From: Acetobacter pasteurianus subsp. pasteurianus LMG 1262 = NBRC 106471
GTDB taxonomy: Bacteria; Pseudomonadota; Alphaproteobacteria; Acetobacterales; Acetobacteraceae
Assembly (NCBI RefSeq): GCF_000285275.1
Contig: NZ_CADO01000003.1
Coordinates: 1-64,000 of the forward strand
Direction of reading: 5' to 3'
Length of the DNA: 64,000 nucleotides
A model generated the notes under the pieces. It saw nothing but the letters and a program-made list of their open reading frames with translations, was not told the DNA's origin and made no database searches. The translations under genes were made by a program, and so were the position numbers. Shown here piece by piece: positions 38,765-49,436 of the stretch. Every line of letters starts with the position of its first letter. The first letter of the stretch is position 1.

Positions 38765-39301
38765 ATGGCTGATGACCACGACCCCACACAGGACGACTCT
38801 CTTTTTCCGGCTCCCAGCCTGCTGCCTTATGAACGCTGGCTGAATGAGGCCTCACGCAGTGTGATGTTGAATGCGCTCGAACATGTGAGCCGTGAAGGGC
38901 TTGCAGGAGAGCACCATTTCTATCTGACTTTCCTTACGGATTTTCCCGGCGTGGATATTCCTGCCCGACTTCGCGCCCAGTATCCGCATGAAATGACCAT
39001 CGTGCTCCAGCACCAGTTCTGGGATCTGAAGGTAGACCGGAAAGCAAAAACTGTTTCTGTCGGCCTTTCCTTTGGGGGTGTTGGCTCCATACTGGTTATT
39101 CCTGTGCAGGCTATTACTGGGTTTGCTGATCCTGCCATAAGGTTCAGCCTGCATTTTGCTGCCATGGAGCCAACGGAGGAACCCGCGCCGGAAGAACCCA
39201 CCACTGGCCAGCCCGAACAGGACGGGCCGGAGGAAAGCGACTCGTCCTCACAGGTCGTGAGTCTTGACGCTTTCCGCAAGAAAGGACCATCACCCGCCTG
39301 A
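38765..39301 (+). CDS. sspB: ClpXP adaptor SspB (alpha type)
   Basis: The 178-residue protein has the SspB fold sequence (YERWLNEASRSVMLNALEHV, HHFYLTFLTDFPGVDIP, FGGVGSILVIP) and an acidic, disordered C-terminal tail ending SLDAFRKKGPSP, which would dock on the ClpX zinc domain. AAGGAG precedes the ATG. SspB binds the N-terminal part of the tmRNA tag and hands tagged proteins to ClpXP. Its position just after ssrA places tag and adaptor side by side. Confidence 0.92.
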   Translation: MADDHDPTQDDSLFPAPSLLPYERWLNEASRSVMLNALEHVSREGLAGEHHFYLTFLTDFPGVDIPARLRAQYPHEMTIVLQHQFWDLKVDRKAKTVSVGLSFGGVGSILVIPVQAITGFADPAIRFSLHFAAMEPTEEPAPEEPTTGQPEQDGPEESDSSSQVVSLDAFRKKGPSPA

Positions 39302-39347
39302 AGCCCCGGTGCAAACGGGACCAGGTTGACGGAGAAGACACGAAGAA

Positions 39348-41000
39348 ATGACCAGCCAGCCCCCTCGCCCCCCGGTGCCGGAATTTGCCTATTCTCCCCT
39401 GTTCCCGATGGGGGAGGATAAAACCACCTACCGCAAGCTGGATCTTGCAGGTGTGAGCACATCACAGTGCGGTGGCAAAACCGTGCTGCACGTTACGCCC
39501 GAATCCCTTACCGAACTCACAGCGCAGGCTTTTCATGAAGTGGCGCATTTTCTGCGTCCCGCACATCTGACGCAGCTCGCTTCTATTCTGAAAGACCCCG
39601 AAGCTTCAGATAACGATCGCTTTGTGGCGCTTGATCTGCTGAAAAACGCCTGCATTGCCGCTGGTGGCGTGCTGCCCATGTGCCAAGATACCGGCACTGC
39701 CATTGTGTTCGGCAAAAAAGGCCAGCGTGTCTGGGTGGAAGGGAACGAGGAAGTTGCCTTCTCCAAGGGCGTGTATGAAACCTATACACGCACCAATCTG
39801 CGCTATTCCCAAATGGCGCCGCTGACCATGTTTGAGGAAAAGAACACCGGCACCAACCTGCCCGTTCAGTGCGATCTTTTTGCCAGCCCCGCTGGTGAGC
39901 ACGATGAGCAGATGGACCTGATGTTCGTGGCCAAGGGTGGTGGCTCTGCCAACAAAACGTTCCTGTTTCAGGAAACACGCGCTCTTCTGGGGTCTGAACA
40001 GCAGTTGCTGGACTGGCTGGACACCAAGATCAAGACACTCGGCACATCCGCTTGCCCACCTTACCATCTGGCCATTGTTATTGGCGGCATGTCTGCTGAA
40101 CAGACGCTCAAAACAGTTAAGCTGGCATCTACCCACTGGTATGATTCCCTGCCGACCAAAGGGGATATGACAGGCCACGCCTTCCGTGATGTTGAGATGG
40201 AACAGAAGGTGCTGGAACTTACCCGCAAGCTGGGAATTGGTGCACAGTTTGGCGGTAAATATTTCTGCCACGATGTGCGCGTTATTCGCCTGCCCCGGCA
40301 CGGTGCATCACTGCCGGTTGGTATTGGGGTTTCCTGCTCGGCAGATCGGCAGATCAAGGCACGTGTAACGGCGGAGGGCTTCTTTCTGGAACAACTGGAG
40401 CATGACCCTGCCCGCTTCCTGCCAGAAACTACAGATGAACATCTGGAAGGCGAAGCCATCAAGATCGACCTGAACCGGCCGATGGATGAAATCCGCAAAG
40501 AGCTTTCCAAATATCCTGTCAAAACCCGTCTGGCCCTTACGGGCACAGTGGTAGTTGCACGTGATATTGCCCATGCCAAGTTCCGCGAACGCCTGCAAAA
40601 AGGTGAAGGTCTGCCGCAGTATCTGAAAGATCATCCCGTCTATTACGCTGGACCGGCCAAAACGCCTGCTGGCATGCCTACAGGTTCCTTTGGCCCTACA
40701 ACGGCTGGCCGTATGGATTCTTACGTGGCGGAACTTCAGGCCAATGGTGGTTCCTACGTTATGTTGGCCAAGGGTAACCGCTCCAAGGCTGTAAAAGATG
40801 CCTGCCAGAAATATGGGGGCTTCTATCTGGGGTCTGTTGGTGGGCCTGCCGCACGGCTTGCCAAAGACTGCATCCGCAAGGTGGAAGTGCTGGAATACCC
40901 TGAACTGGGCATGGAAGCCGTATGGAAAATTGAGGTAGAAGATTTTCCTGCGTTTATTGTTATTGATGATAAGGGCAACGACTTCTACGCTGAGCTGTAA
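39348..41000 (+). CDS. fumA: class I fumarate hydratase (4Fe-4S)
   Basis: The 550-residue enzyme interconverts fumarate and malate in the TCA cycle. It has the class I arrangement: an N-terminal alpha domain with [15 protein letters not shown], and a C-terminal beta domain with [17 protein letters not shown] and AKGNRSKAV. Cluster cysteines are present (PMCQ, FCHD, SCSAD). It is oxygen-sensitive, unlike class II FumC. A stem-loop follows its stop codon. Confidence 0.95.
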   Translation: MTSQPPRPPVPEFAYSPLFPMGEDKTTYRKLDLAGVSTSQCGGKTVLHVTPESLTELTAQAFHEVAHFLRPAHLTQLASILKDPEASDNDRFVALDLLKNACIAAGGVLPMCQDTGTAIVFGKKGQRVWVEGNEEVAFSKGVYETYTRTNLRYSQMAPLTMFEEKNTGTNLPVQCDLFASPAGEHDEQMDLMFVAKGGGSANKTFLFQETRALLGSEQQLLDWLDTKIKTLGTSACPPYHLAIVIGGMSAEQTLKTVKLASTHWYDSLPTKGDMTGHAFRDVEMEQKVLELTRKLGIGAQFGGKYFCHDVRVIRLPRHGASLPVGIGVSCSADRQIKARVTAEGFFLEQLEHDPARFLPETTDEHLEGEAIKIDLNRPMDEIRKELSKYPVKTRLALTGTVVVARDIAHAKFRERLQKGEGLPQYLKDHPVYYAGPAKTPAGMPTGSFGPTTAGRMDSYVAELQANGGSYVMLAKGNRSKAVKDACQKYGGFYLGSVGGPAARLAKDCIRKVEVLEYPELGMEAVWKIEVEDFPAFIVIDDKGNDFYAEL

Positions 41001-41010
41001 GACAGCAGCC

Positions 41011-41037
41011 TTGGCCCCTTTGCTGCAAAGGGGCCAA
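41011..41037. terminator. stem-loop after the fumarase gene
   Basis: TTGGCCCCTTT and AAAGGGGCCAA form a perfect 11-bp stem with loop GCTGC. No T-run follows, so it may be a weak terminator or an mRNA-stabilising 3' structure before the VOC gene 24 bases on. Confidence 0.5.
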
Positions 41038-41060
41038 CAGCAAGGGAGCGATGCGGTTTC

Positions 41061-41453
41061 ATGCGTTTTACAGTAGATCGGTTAGACCATGTGGTGCTGA
41101 CTGTAAGGGATGTAGAAATTTCCGCTTCATGGTTCCAGCGCGTGCTGGGGATGGACCGGGAAGAATACGGCCGCAACAATCGCACTGCGCTGCGTTTTGG
41201 GGGCCAGAAGCTGAACCTGCGTGCTTACAATGCCGAAGGGTGGGAAACAGCCACGCACGCCCTGCCCGGCGGAAACGATTTATGCTTTGTAACCGCCATT
41301 ACCAGTGAAGATGTTTGCGAACACCTTAAAACCTGCGGCGTAACAATTGTAGAAGGCCCTGTGGCACGCCTTGGTGCACTAGGTCCCATTACATCCGTTT
41401 ACTGCCATGATCCGGATGAAAATCTGATCGAAATTGCATCTTATCAAGGTTAA
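41061..41453 (+). CDS. VOC-family metalloprotein (glyoxalase/dioxygenase fold)
   Basis: The 130-residue protein has the VOC pattern: LDHVVLTVRDVEISASWFQRVLG at the start and HDPDENLIEIASY at the end, with likely metal ligands His10, His67-region and Glu near 125. It resembles small glyoxalase/bleomycin-resistance proteins; its substrate is unknown. It follows fumA on the same strand and ends in a strong terminator. Confidence 0.8.
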   Translation: MRFTVDRLDHVVLTVRDVEISASWFQRVLGMDREEYGRNNRTALRFGGQKLNLRAYNAEGWETATHALPGGNDLCFVTAITSEDVCEHLKTCGVTIVEGPVARLGALGPITSVYCHDPDENLIEIASYQG

Positions 41454-41454
41454 A

Positions 41455-41498
41455 AAAAAGCCTCCCTCTTTAAAATTTATAAAAGAGGGAGGCTTTTT
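41455..41498. terminator. bidirectional rho-independent terminator
   Basis: AAAAAGCCTCCCTCTT pairs with AAGAGGGAGGCTTTTT across a 12-base AT-rich loop. It separates the VOC gene from the convergent glucoamylase-like gene. Confidence 0.93.
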
Positions 41499-41502
41499 AC
41501 TT

Positions 41503-43044
41503 TCAGCCCTTACGCCGCACAACTGATGAGGGCTGCTGCGCGACCTGTTGCAACCACCCTCCATGAAAACCAGCCTGAAGCAGTCCACGGCGAATAACAG
41601 CGCTTTGCCGCATTGTGTCCCACACAAGGCCGCTGCGCCAGTTTTCCACCATCAGCAAAATGGGCCCTTGGTCGATACCCAAGTAAGTATTATCGGCCCA
41701 GTAATCCTGCTTCTCATCATGAAAGCTGGGGTTGAACGAATCTGCAAAACCATATTTGCCGTAAATATGGTTTCCGTATTTGCTTTTCATGGTGCGCAGT
41801 GCCGGAATGGCAATTTCCGGCGCAAACGCCACAGAGCCACCAGCGGCCGTTGGGGCAATGGTGCCATCGTCCTGCGTATAATCACGCCCAACACCACGCG
41901 CACTGTAAGACAGGAAGTGACGCGTCTGCCCATTTTCTGTTTTGGTCACATCACCAGGGCCATCACTGGCTGTTAGACCCCATGTATTGGCATCGTAACC
42001 TTGCCATTTTCCGGGGTTGGACACAGCATAATTACGTTGCGCATACACAGCACGCCGGCTGTTTTCAAAATAATCAATGCCCTTGCTGCTGATCCAGTTA
42101 TCCTGAATCCCTCGGAAATCTATCCATGCGTGGGAATACTGATGCCCAAACAATGGTGCAAAGTTCAGGAATGTCTGCCCGTATTCGTCACCCCAGCGCT
42201 TATCATTTGTTGCCAGCCAGGCTTGCCAGGAAACAGGCTGTAACCCATGCTCGGGAGCACCCAAAGCAAGAATGTACAGCATCATCCCTTCGCTGTAGCC
42301 TTCCCAATAATTAGGAAGAAAGCCATGCTCGGGTGACCACCCCATGCTCAACCGATGGTCTGGACGTTCCATCCATTTCCAGTCCACCCTATTGAAAAGC
42401 TGGTCTGAAAGCTGACGAATTTCTTTTTCCTGTGCTGTATCCTGCGTATAAAAATTACGACAGAACAGCACACCCTGCATTAATAATGCGGTATCAATAC
42501 TGGAAAGTTCAATATCCGGGTTCAGGCGCAAACCTGTGCGGTTATCAAGAAAATGATAGAAAAACCCGTGATAGCCAGAGGCTTTATCCGCACTCTCATT
42601 TTGCGGCAATTTCCACATATAACGCAGCGTTGTAAGCGTACGTTCTACTGCCTGCTGGCGCGTAATATAATGGCGCTTAACACCTATACCGTAAGCTGTA
42701 AGACCAAAACCTACGGAAGCAACACTATCCTGCTTCTGATCTGATGGATAACGATCTGGGATAAGCCCTGTGGCCGGATCTGCTGAATCCCAGAACCACT
42801 GGAATGTCCGTTGTTCCAGATCCGATACCATCGCCACATCTGCCGGGGTGGGCGTATAAGCCTGCGGTGCCTGCGCAGAGGGTGCAAGCGCATAAGCCTG
42901 CCCACTGATATTGGCAACACCCAGAAAGAGGCTTCCGGCAAGAAGCAAAGCCCCTGTTTTTAGAAAGGATTTTCTTTTTTCTGAAAGATCCGGCTTCTTG
43001 TTTTTCCATACATCAGGCACGCACTTTGTTTTCATAACCGCCAA
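41503..43044 (-). CDS. exported glucoamylase-family protein (GH144-like)
   Basis: The 513-residue protein has a signal-anchor region at 28-52 and then an (alpha/alpha)6 domain: LEQRTFQWFWDSADPATGLIPDR, SVASVGFGLTAYGIG, SSIDTALLMQGVLF and GPILLMVENWRSGLVW. This matches the glycoamylase-like family (PF10091), whose characterised members include GH144 endo-beta-1,2-glucanases. It likely acts in the periplasm on a glucan. Given the OpgC-like protein 6 kb away, periplasmic glucan turnover is a reasonable guess. It is transcribed alone. Confidence 0.85.
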   Translation of the reverse strand: MAVMKTKCVPDVWKNKKPDLSEKRKSFLKTGALLLAGSLFLGVANISGQAYALAPSAQAPQAYTPTPADVAMVSDLEQRTFQWFWDSADPATGLIPDRYPSDQKQDSVASVGFGLTAYGIGVKRHYITRQQAVERTLTTLRYMWKLPQNESADKASGYHGFFYHFLDNRTGLRLNPDIELSSIDTALLMQGVLFCRNFYTQDTAQEKEIRQLSDQLFNRVDWKWMERPDHRLSMGWSPEHGFLPNYWEGYSEGMMLYILALGAPEHGLQPVSWQAWLATNDKRWGDEYGQTFLNFAPLFGHQYSHAWIDFRGIQDNWISSKGIDYFENSRRAVYAQRNYAVSNPGKWQGYDANTWGLTASDGPGDVTKTENGQTRHFLSYSARGVGRDYTQDDGTIAPTAAGGSVAFAPEIAIPALRTMKSKYGNHIYGKYGFADSFNPSFHDEKQDYWADNTYLGIDQGPILLMVENWRSGLVWDTMRQSAVIRRGLLQAGFHGGWLQQVAQQPSSVVRRKG

Positions 43045-43284
43045 AAATCCGATTGTTACCCCAGACCGTCCCGACCATTACGTTACAAAACCGCACTGCC
43101 ACGGCTTGTATGCAAGACGCATGAAAACATTCCAGCAACTGTGTAAAGTTCCCACAAATGTGAGCATGAAACACAGCGTATGCAAAAACAATGCTTTTGA
43201 GGGTAGATTTTTTGCGGTGCGCACAAGCGGAAAACGCATATAGCGCTTTCCGCCCGCACCTGAAAATAATTCTGGATGATAGAA

Positions 43285-44544
43285 TTATGACTGACGATAC
43301 CGGAAGATATTCAAATCTGCCGTATCAATATCAGGCTTTTTGTTGGACATAAGATCTGCCAGAACTTTGCCGGAACCACATGCCATGGTCCACCCAAGCG
43401 TACCGTGCCCGGTATTAAGGAACAGATTATCCAAACCTGTGCGCCCAATAACCGGCGTGCCATCTGGAGTCATTGGGCGCAGGCCTGTCCAGAAAAGTGC
43501 CTGCTCTACATCGCAACAGCCGGGGAACAGATCTGTTACAGAGTGTTCCAGTGTTTCACGCCGGGGTTTACGCAAACGGCGGCTAAAACCAGCCAGTTCT
43601 GCCGTGCCCCCAATACGCACCCTATCCCCCAAGCGGGTGATACCAATTTTGAAGGTTTCATCCATAATGGTAGAAACAGGTGCTGCATCCGCATTTTGAA
43701 TAGATGCTGTAAGCGAATAACCTTTTACAGGATAAACTGGAAGATCAATCCCCAAGGGCCGTAGCAGTGCGGGAGAAAAACTGCCCAATGACAGCACATA
43801 GGAATCTGCCGTCAATACGCCGCGAGAGGTTTCTACACCCGTCACCCGTCCACTTTCTGAGCGAATGCGACGCACAACTGTATCATACAGAAATTTTACA
43901 CCAGCTTCCTGCGCCATACTGGCCAGACGCTGTGTGAATTTAAAGGCATCTCCCGTTTCATCACCCGGCAAACGCAAACCACCAACAATCTTTTGGCGAG
44001 ATGCTGCAAGACCCGGTTCTGCCGCTACGCAGCCATCTACATCCAAAAGTTCGTAGGGCACATTATACTGTTTAAGAACAGCAATATCCTTGGCTGTTGC
44101 ATCAAGCTGCTTCTGGGTTCTAAAAACCTGTAGCGTGCCCTGCTGGCGGTCATCATACGTGATACCTGTTGTCGCACGTAAATCCTGCATGACATCACGG
44201 CTATATTCAGCCAAACGCACCATACGGCCCTTGTTGCGATCATACGCAGCAGCCGTGCAGTTTTCCAGCATCTGAAAAAGCCATTTCCACAAATGCGGGT
44301 CTGGCATTGGCCAAAACACAAATGGCCGATATTTCATCAGCAGCCAGCTAATGGATTTAAGCGGCACACCCGGCCCGGCCCAAGGCGCAGAATAACCGGG
44401 GGAAACCTGCCCCGCATTGGCAAAACTGGTTTCCATGCCAGCTTCCGGCTGGCGGTCGACCACTGTAACTTCATGCCCGGCCTTAGCCAGATACCAGGCA
44501 GATGTAACCCCTACAACACCACTTCCCAGAACCAGAATTTTCAT
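43285..44544 (-). CDS. dadA: D-amino acid dehydrogenase small subunit
   Basis: The 419-residue flavoprotein starts with the FAD motif [27 protein letters not shown], has [24 protein letters not shown], and ends with the [14 protein letters not shown]...[14 protein letters not shown] block of the DadA family. It oxidises D-alanine to pyruvate at the membrane. It follows alr by 30 bp, so racemisation and oxidation of alanine are co-expressed under the divergent Lrp-type regulator. Confidence 0.94.
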   Translation of the reverse strand: MKILVLGSGVVGVTSAWYLAKAGHEVTVVDRQPEAGMETSFANAGQVSPGYSAPWAGPGVPLKSISWLLMKYRPFVFWPMPDPHLWKWLFQMLENCTAAAYDRNKGRMVRLAEYSRDVMQDLRATTGITYDDRQQGTLQVFRTQKQLDATAKDIAVLKQYNVPYELLDVDGCVAAEPGLAASRQKIVGGLRLPGDETGDAFKFTQRLASMAQEAGVKFLYDTVVRRIRSESGRVTGVETSRGVLTADSYVLSLGSFSPALLRPLGIDLPVYPVKGYSLTASIQNADAAPVSTIMDETFKIGITRLGDRVRIGGTAELAGFSRRLRKPRRETLEHSVTDLFPGCCDVEQALFWTGLRPMTPDGTPVIGRTGLDNLFLNTGHGTLGWTMACGSGKVLADLMSNKKPDIDTADLNIFRYRQS

Positions 44545-44574
44545 TTCTGCTTATCTTTCTGTTGGGTAAACTGT

Positions 44575-45711
44575 TCAGGCAGCCGCTGCGTAAACGCGAT
44601 GATAACGCCGCCCCAGAGATGTCAGTACTTCGTAGCCAATTGTGCCTTCTGCTTTGGCCACAGCATCTACGCCGTACGACTCATTCAGAAGTTCCACCAT
44701 GCTGTCTTCTTCCAACAGACCCTCGGGCACTGCAGAAAGATCAACAGTCATGGAATCCATGGAAATTCGGCCCAGAATTGGCAGCCTATAGCCCTTATAC
44801 CAAGCGCACCCAGCGGCAGCCCCGGCACGGACAAAACCATCTGCATAACCGGTAGCAATAGTGGCAACACGGCATGGACCATGAGCCTGCCATGTCAGCC
44901 CGTAACCGATCCGGTCTCCTTTGGATAAATGACGAATTTGTAGAATATGCGCTTGCAGGCCAACCACAGGCTTAAGCGGGTTATCACCCTCATTCTGTGG
45001 TGCCACGCCATATAAAGCAGCACCGGGGCGCACGAGATCAAAATGAAATTGCGGCCCCAGAAAAATGCCGGATGATGCAGAAAGGCTTAATGCCGCTTGC
45101 GGCAGCATGTGGGCATATGCCTCAAACCGTTCGCGCTGCATGGTGTTTGCTGGATTTTGCGGTGTATCTGCGCAAGCCAGATGACTCATCACCAGACTGA
45201 CAGATAAGCCTTTCAGAAGCTCTGGATACGCCACCAGTTTATGAATATCCGCCTCTGAAAGCCCAAAACGAGACATGCCCGTATCAAGCTGAATAGCCAC
45301 ATCCAGAGGCTTATCCATTTTGGCTGCCAGATCTCGCAAAACAGCAACTTGTTCCAAACTGTTCAGAACAGGCCGCAAATTGTTGCGTACACATACCTCA
45401 GCAGCATCAGGCCTAGGCCCATGCAACACTGTTACCGATGTGTGAGGAGAGAGAAATGGCCTGAGGGCAAGTCCTTCATCTACATGCGCAACAAAAAAAT
45501 GTTCTGCACCTGCTTTCTCCAAAACAGGCGCCACCTGCGCAACACCCAGCCCATAGGCATCTGCCTTAACCACTGCGGCACACGCTGTTTTGCCTAGTCG
45601 GCTTTTAAGATAGCGGTAATTTTCAGCAATGGCAGACAGGTTGACTGTAAGAACAGCCCCCGCGCGAGATGCCGGCCACAATGTTCTGGCTGAGGACGAA
45701 ACAGTATTCAC
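44575..45711 (-). CDS. alr: alanine racemase (catabolic DadX type)
   Basis: I start at GTG 45711, preceded by AGGGTGG; a TTG at 45741 would lengthen it by 10 residues. The fold-type III PLP enzyme has its cofactor lysine in AAVVKADAYGLG, and the second catalytic stretch GDRIGYGLTW. It interconverts L- and D-alanine. Placement before dadA marks it as the catabolic enzyme, though it may also supply D-Ala for the cell wall. Confidence 0.92.
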   Translation of the reverse strand: MNTVSSSARTLWPASRAGAVLTVNLSAIAENYRYLKSRLGKTACAAVVKADAYGLGVAQVAPVLEKAGAEHFFVAHVDEGLALRPFLSPHTSVTVLHGPRPDAAEVCVRNNLRPVLNSLEQVAVLRDLAAKMDKPLDVAIQLDTGMSRFGLSEADIHKLVAYPELLKGLSVSLVMSHLACADTPQNPANTMQRERFEAYAHMLPQAALSLSASSGIFLGPQFHFDLVRPGAALYGVAPQNEGDNPLKPVVGLQAHILQIRHLSKGDRIGYGLTWQAHGPCRVATIATGYADGFVRAGAAAGCAWYKGYRLPILGRISMDSMTVDLSAVPEGLLEEDSMVELLNESYGVDAVAKAEGTIGYEVLTSLGRRYHRVYAAAA

Positions 45712-45805
45712 AACCGCCACCCTTATTTGTTTCGATTCCAAAATTTTAGCAGGTATTTTATAAGATATCCTGCCTGTGTGTTGCAGAACATACTATTTTT
45801 CCTGT

Positions 45806-45820
45806 ATTTTAGAATAAAAT
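45806..45820. promoter_or_regulatory. candidate Lrp-type operator between alr and lrp
   Basis: ATTTTA-GAA-TAAAAT is a 15-bp palindrome in an AT-rich 137-bp divergent region, matching the size and base bias of Lrp/AsnC sites. It lies 29 bp before the regulator's ATG. Confidence 0.4.
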
Positions 45821-45848
45821 TTCAATATTAGACCGCAAAAGACAGATT

Positions 45849-46301
45849 ATGCCAGATCGTGTAACCGAAGCCATTTTGCGACAGCTTGAACACAATGGCC
45901 GCCTTAGCAATGCGGAACTGGCTGCAAAAGTTGGCCTTTCTCCATCCGCCTGCCTGCGCCGTGTGCGCATGCTTGAACAGCAGGGTACCATACAAGGCTA
46001 CCACGCCATTATTGCCCGGCAGAAAAGCCCGGCAGTTGCCACCATTATTGTGCAGATCACGCTAGAAAAGCAGACAGAGGAATGCCTTCGGCGTTTTGAA
46101 AGCCGCATTAAAGAATGTGCTGATGTTAAGGAATGTTACCTGATGACAGGTGATGCAGATTATCTACTACGTGTAGAAGCCCGAGACATGCAGGATTACG
46201 AGCGTATCCACAAAGAAGAATTATCCCGCATGCCGGGTGTAGTGCGTATTCAAAGCAATTTTGCCATTCGCCCCGTTGTACAACAGGGCAAATGTAGCTG
46301 A
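45849..46301 (+). CDS. Lrp/AsnC-family transcriptional regulator
   Basis: The 150-residue protein has an N-terminal winged helix (ILRQLEHNGRLSNAELAAKVGLSPSACLRRVRML, about 7-40) and a C-terminal RAM domain that binds amino acids. It is divergent from alr-dadA, so it is probably the alanine-responsive activator of that operon (DadR/BkdR type). Its gene ends 4 bp from the convergent rbfA stop. Confidence 0.92.
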   Translation: MPDRVTEAILRQLEHNGRLSNAELAAKVGLSPSACLRRVRMLEQQGTIQGYHAIIARQKSPAVATIIVQITLEKQTEECLRRFESRIKECADVKECYLMTGDADYLLRVEARDMQDYERIHKEELSRMPGVVRIQSNFAIRPVVQQGKCS

Positions 46302-46305
46302 CTAC

Positions 46306-46770
46306 CTAGTCTTCCGACTCTTCATCTTCTGATACCGCATTGAGATCACGCTGCACTTCCGGAGAACGCAGCAGTGTATCCATATGCATGGCCGTATCCA
46401 GTGCTGTATCTGGCTGGAAATGCAGTTCCGGCACAGTACGCGCACGTATTTTATGCGCAAGCTGTGTTCTCAACCACGGAGCCACACGCTTTAAAGCGGG
46501 CAGAAGTTCCGCAACATCGCTACGCCCCAAACGGGTAATAAAAACCGTTGCATGACGAAAATCTGGAGAAAGCCGAACTTCTGTTACCGTAAGGTCAACA
46601 TCTACCAGATCCGGATCACGAAACGTGGTGCGTGCAAAAACTTCTGCCAGCACCCGCCGCACTTCTTCCCCTACCCGCAACTGACGCTGAGAGGGGCCAG
46701 ATGGAGCAAGACCGGCGAGATACCCCGCCGGCCCTGCTACTTTACTGCCTGATCCGTTCTTACGGCTCAT
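46306..46770 (-). CDS. rbfA: 30S ribosome-binding factor A
   Basis: The 154-residue protein has the RbfA KH-like core ([54 protein letters not shown]). It helps mature the 16S 5' end. It overlaps infB by 4 bp and is the last gene of the rimP operon here; truB and rpsO do not follow. Confidence 0.95.
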   Translation of the reverse strand: MSRKNGSGSKVAGPAGYLAGLAPSGPSQRQLRVGEEVRRVLAEVFARTTFRDPDLVDVDLTVTEVRLSPDFRHATVFITRLGRSDVAELLPALKRVAPWLRTQLAHKIRARTVPELHFQPDTALDTAMHMDTLLRSPEVQRDLNAVSEDEESED

Positions 46771-49436
46771 GCTGGAACCAGCTCACTTTCAAAGCATTCC
46801 ACCACGTCGCCTTCGCGCAGATCATTATAGCCTGCAAAGGAAAGGCCACATTCGTAACCCTTGCTGACTTCCTTCACATCGTCCTTGAAGCGCTTGAGCT
46901 GGCTCAAGTCACCTTCATGAACCACTACGCCATCACGCAGCAGACGCACGCCACAGCCGCGTTTGACAACGCCTTCCGTAACGTAACAACCAGCCACCTT
47001 GCCCACCTTGCTGATTTCGAAAACACGGCGGATTTCGGCGTAGCCAAGGAACTTTTCACGATGCTTAGGTGCCTGCTTACCGCGCACAAGCTGTTCCACA
47101 TCATCAGCAACCTGATAGATGATGGAATAGTAGCGGATATCAACACCTTCGCGCTGCGCCAACTGACGCGCCTGCGCTGTAGCACGCACATTGAATGCAA
47201 TAATCACTGCATCCGATGCCTTGCCAAGCTGCACATCGCTTTCCGTGATCTGACCAACAGAAGCATTGAGAACGCGAACGCCCACTTCTTCATTTGCCAG
47301 CTTGAGCACGGTTGTCTGGATAGCTTCTGCAGAACCCTGAACGTCTGCCTTGATCAGAACAGAAACTTCTTTCTGATCACCCGCCTGAATACGGGCTAGC
47401 ATCTGATCCAGCGTGCCACGAGCAGCAACCTGACCAGCCACCTGATGTTCTTTCAGCTTACGCTGACGGAACTCGGAAATCTCACGGGCGCGGTTTTCGT
47501 TTTCAACCACCACGAACGGAGCACCGGCAGATGGCACACCAGAAAGACCCAGCACTTCAACCGGCATGGAAGGCCCTGCATCCGTAACCTGGCGGCCACG
47601 ATCATCCAGCAGAGCACGTACCCGGCCCCATTCAGTGCCAGCCACCACGATGTCGCCCTTATGCAGCGTGCCTTTTTGCACCAGCACAGAAGCAACAGAA
47701 CCGCGGCCACGATCCAGACGGCTTTCAATAACGGCACCTTCGGCAGCCCGATCCGGGTTTGCTTTCAGTTCCAGAATTTCTGCCTGCAGAAGAATAGCTT
47801 CTTCCAGCTTGTCCAGACCAATACGCTTAAGCGCGGAAACTTCGATATCCTGAACGTCACCGCCCATGGATTCCACCACAATTTCGTGGCTCAGAAGTTC
47901 CTGACGCACCCGATCAGGCTTGGCACCCGGCTTGTCGATCTTGTTGATAGCAACAATCATCGGCACGTTTGCAGCCTTGGCGTGTTTAATGGCTTCAACC
48001 GTCTGAGGCATAACACCATCATCAGCCGCCACAACCAGCACCACCACGTCCGTAATGGATGCGCCGCGAGCACGCATGGCCGTAAAGGCTTCATGGCCCG
48101 GGGTATCCAGGAATGTGATCTTGGAACCAGAAGGCAGAGTAACCTGATAAGCGCCGATATGCTGGGTAATACCGCCGGCTTCTCCACCCGCAACGTCTGT
48201 TGTGCGTAGAGCATCCAGCAGGGATGTCTTACCGTGGTCAACGTGGCCCATGATTGTCACAACTGGCGGACGCGGACGCAGAGCTTCTGGTGCGTCTTCC
48301 ACACCTTCAATCCCCAGTTCAACGTCTGCTTCAGAAACGCGGCGCACGCGGTGGCCGAATTCTTCAACAATCAGTTCAGCCGTATCAGCATCAATGGTCT
48401 GGGTAACAGTTGCCATCACGCCCATTTTCATCAGCGCTTTGATAACTTCACCCTGACGGGCTGCCATACGGTTGGCCAGTTCCTGCACGGTAATGTTTTC
48501 CGGCAGAATCACATCACGTACGACCTTCACCTGATCGGAACGCAGACGTTCCAGTTCAGCCTGACGGCGTTCACGTTCGCGCTGGCGACGGACAGATGCG
48601 AGTGAACGCGTCTTGTCGTCATCACCTTCAATCGCGGCCTGCACGTCAATACGGCCTGCACGGCGGCCACCACCAACATCGGACTTACGCCCACCACCGC
48701 TTTTGCGATGGTTGCCAGGAGGTGCCTTGCGAGATGCACCACGGCGCGGCGCATCGTCACTTTCCATGTCACGGCCACTGCGCAGACGCAGGGTTTGCGC
48801 AGCCGCTGGTTCTTTTTCCTTGGCTTCAGCAGGCTGAGAGCGTGAAGGAACAGGTTTCAGCGGCTTGGCTGGCATAATCGCACGTTCAGCCAACGGACGC
48901 AGACGCCCGACCGGCGGAGCCAGCGTTACTTCACCCGGAATGGGCACAGCAGAAACAACTGGCTCTTTCACGGCGATAGGCTGAATGGATTCAATGCGCG
49001 ATTTGCGCTCATCCTCTTCAGCCGCAGCCTTTGCGGCTTCGGCTTCTTCAGCCGCGCGCTTATCTTCCTCTTCCTTCCGGCGTGCTTCTTCAGCAGCAGA
49101 AAGAATACGAATTTTTTCAGCTTCACGCTGCTCGGCTTCACGCCGGGCGGCTTCTTCCGCTGCTTTTTTCTGTTCCGCCAGCACACGCTGACGCATGGCC
49201 AGTTCAGCGGCTGTTAGCGTACGACCGCCACCGCGCGCTCCACCGGCACGTCCACCAGAGCCACCCGGCCCGGCACCACGTTTTTTGCGCACTTCAACCT
49301 GCACAACCTTGGAGCGGCCATGACTGAAACTCTGCCGCACGGACCCGGCATCAACCGTCCGTCCGACCTCCGAACGCCCTGCCGGCCGAAGGGACAAACG
49401 CCCCTTACCCTGATCCTGATCCTTGCCTTCGCTCAT
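46767..49436 (-). CDS. infB: translation initiation factor IF-2
   Basis: The 889-residue GTPase has a long, charged and variable N-terminal half. A conserved N2-like segment ([25 protein letters not shown]) follows, then G1 GHVDHGKT (397-404), [15 protein letters not shown] and NKIDKP, and then domains II-IV. It places initiator tRNA on the 30S subunit. The N-terminal region is rich in Lys, Glu and Ala with predicted long helices. It overlaps ylxR and rbfA by 4 bp each. Confidence 0.97.
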   Translation of the reverse strand: MSEGKDQDQGKGRLSLRPAGRSEVGRTVDAGSVRQSFSHGRSKVVQVEVRKKRGAGPGGSGGRAGGARGGGRTLTAAELAMRQRVLAEQKKAAEEAARREAEQREAEKIRILSAAEEARRKEEEDKRAAEEAEAAKAAAEEDERKSRIESIQPIAVKEPVVSAVPIPGEVTLAPPVGRLRPLAERAIMPAKPLKPVPSRSQPAEAKEKEPAAAQTLRLRSGRDMESDDAPRRGASRKAPPGNHRKSGGGRKSDVGGGRRAGRIDVQAAIEGDDDKTRSLASVRRQRERERRQAELERLRSDQVKVVRDVILPENITVQELANRMAARQGEVIKALMKMGVMATVTQTIDADTAELIVEEFGHRVRRVSEADVELGIEGVEDAPEALRPRPPVVTIMGHVDHGKTSLLDALRTTDVAGGEAGGITQHIGAYQVTLPSGSKITFLDTPGHEAFTAMRARGASITDVVVLVVAADDGVMPQTVEAIKHAKAANVPMIVAINKIDKPGAKPDRVRQELLSHEIVVESMGGDVQDIEVSALKRIGLDKLEEAILLQAEILELKANPDRAAEGAVIESRLDRGRGSVASVLVQKGTLHKGDIVVAGTEWGRVRALLDDRGRQVTDAGPSMPVEVLGLSGVPSAGAPFVVVENENRAREISEFRQRKLKEHQVAGQVAARGTLDQMLARIQAGDQKEVSVLIKADVQGSAEAIQTTVLKLANEEVGVRVLNASVGQITESDVQLGKASDAVIIAFNVRATAQARQLAQREGVDIRYYSIIYQVADDVEQLVRGKQAPKHREKFLGYAEIRRVFEISKVGKVAGCYVTEGVVKRGCGVRLLRDGVVVHEGDLSQLKRFKDDVKEVSKGYECGLSFAGYNDLREGDVVECFESELVPA

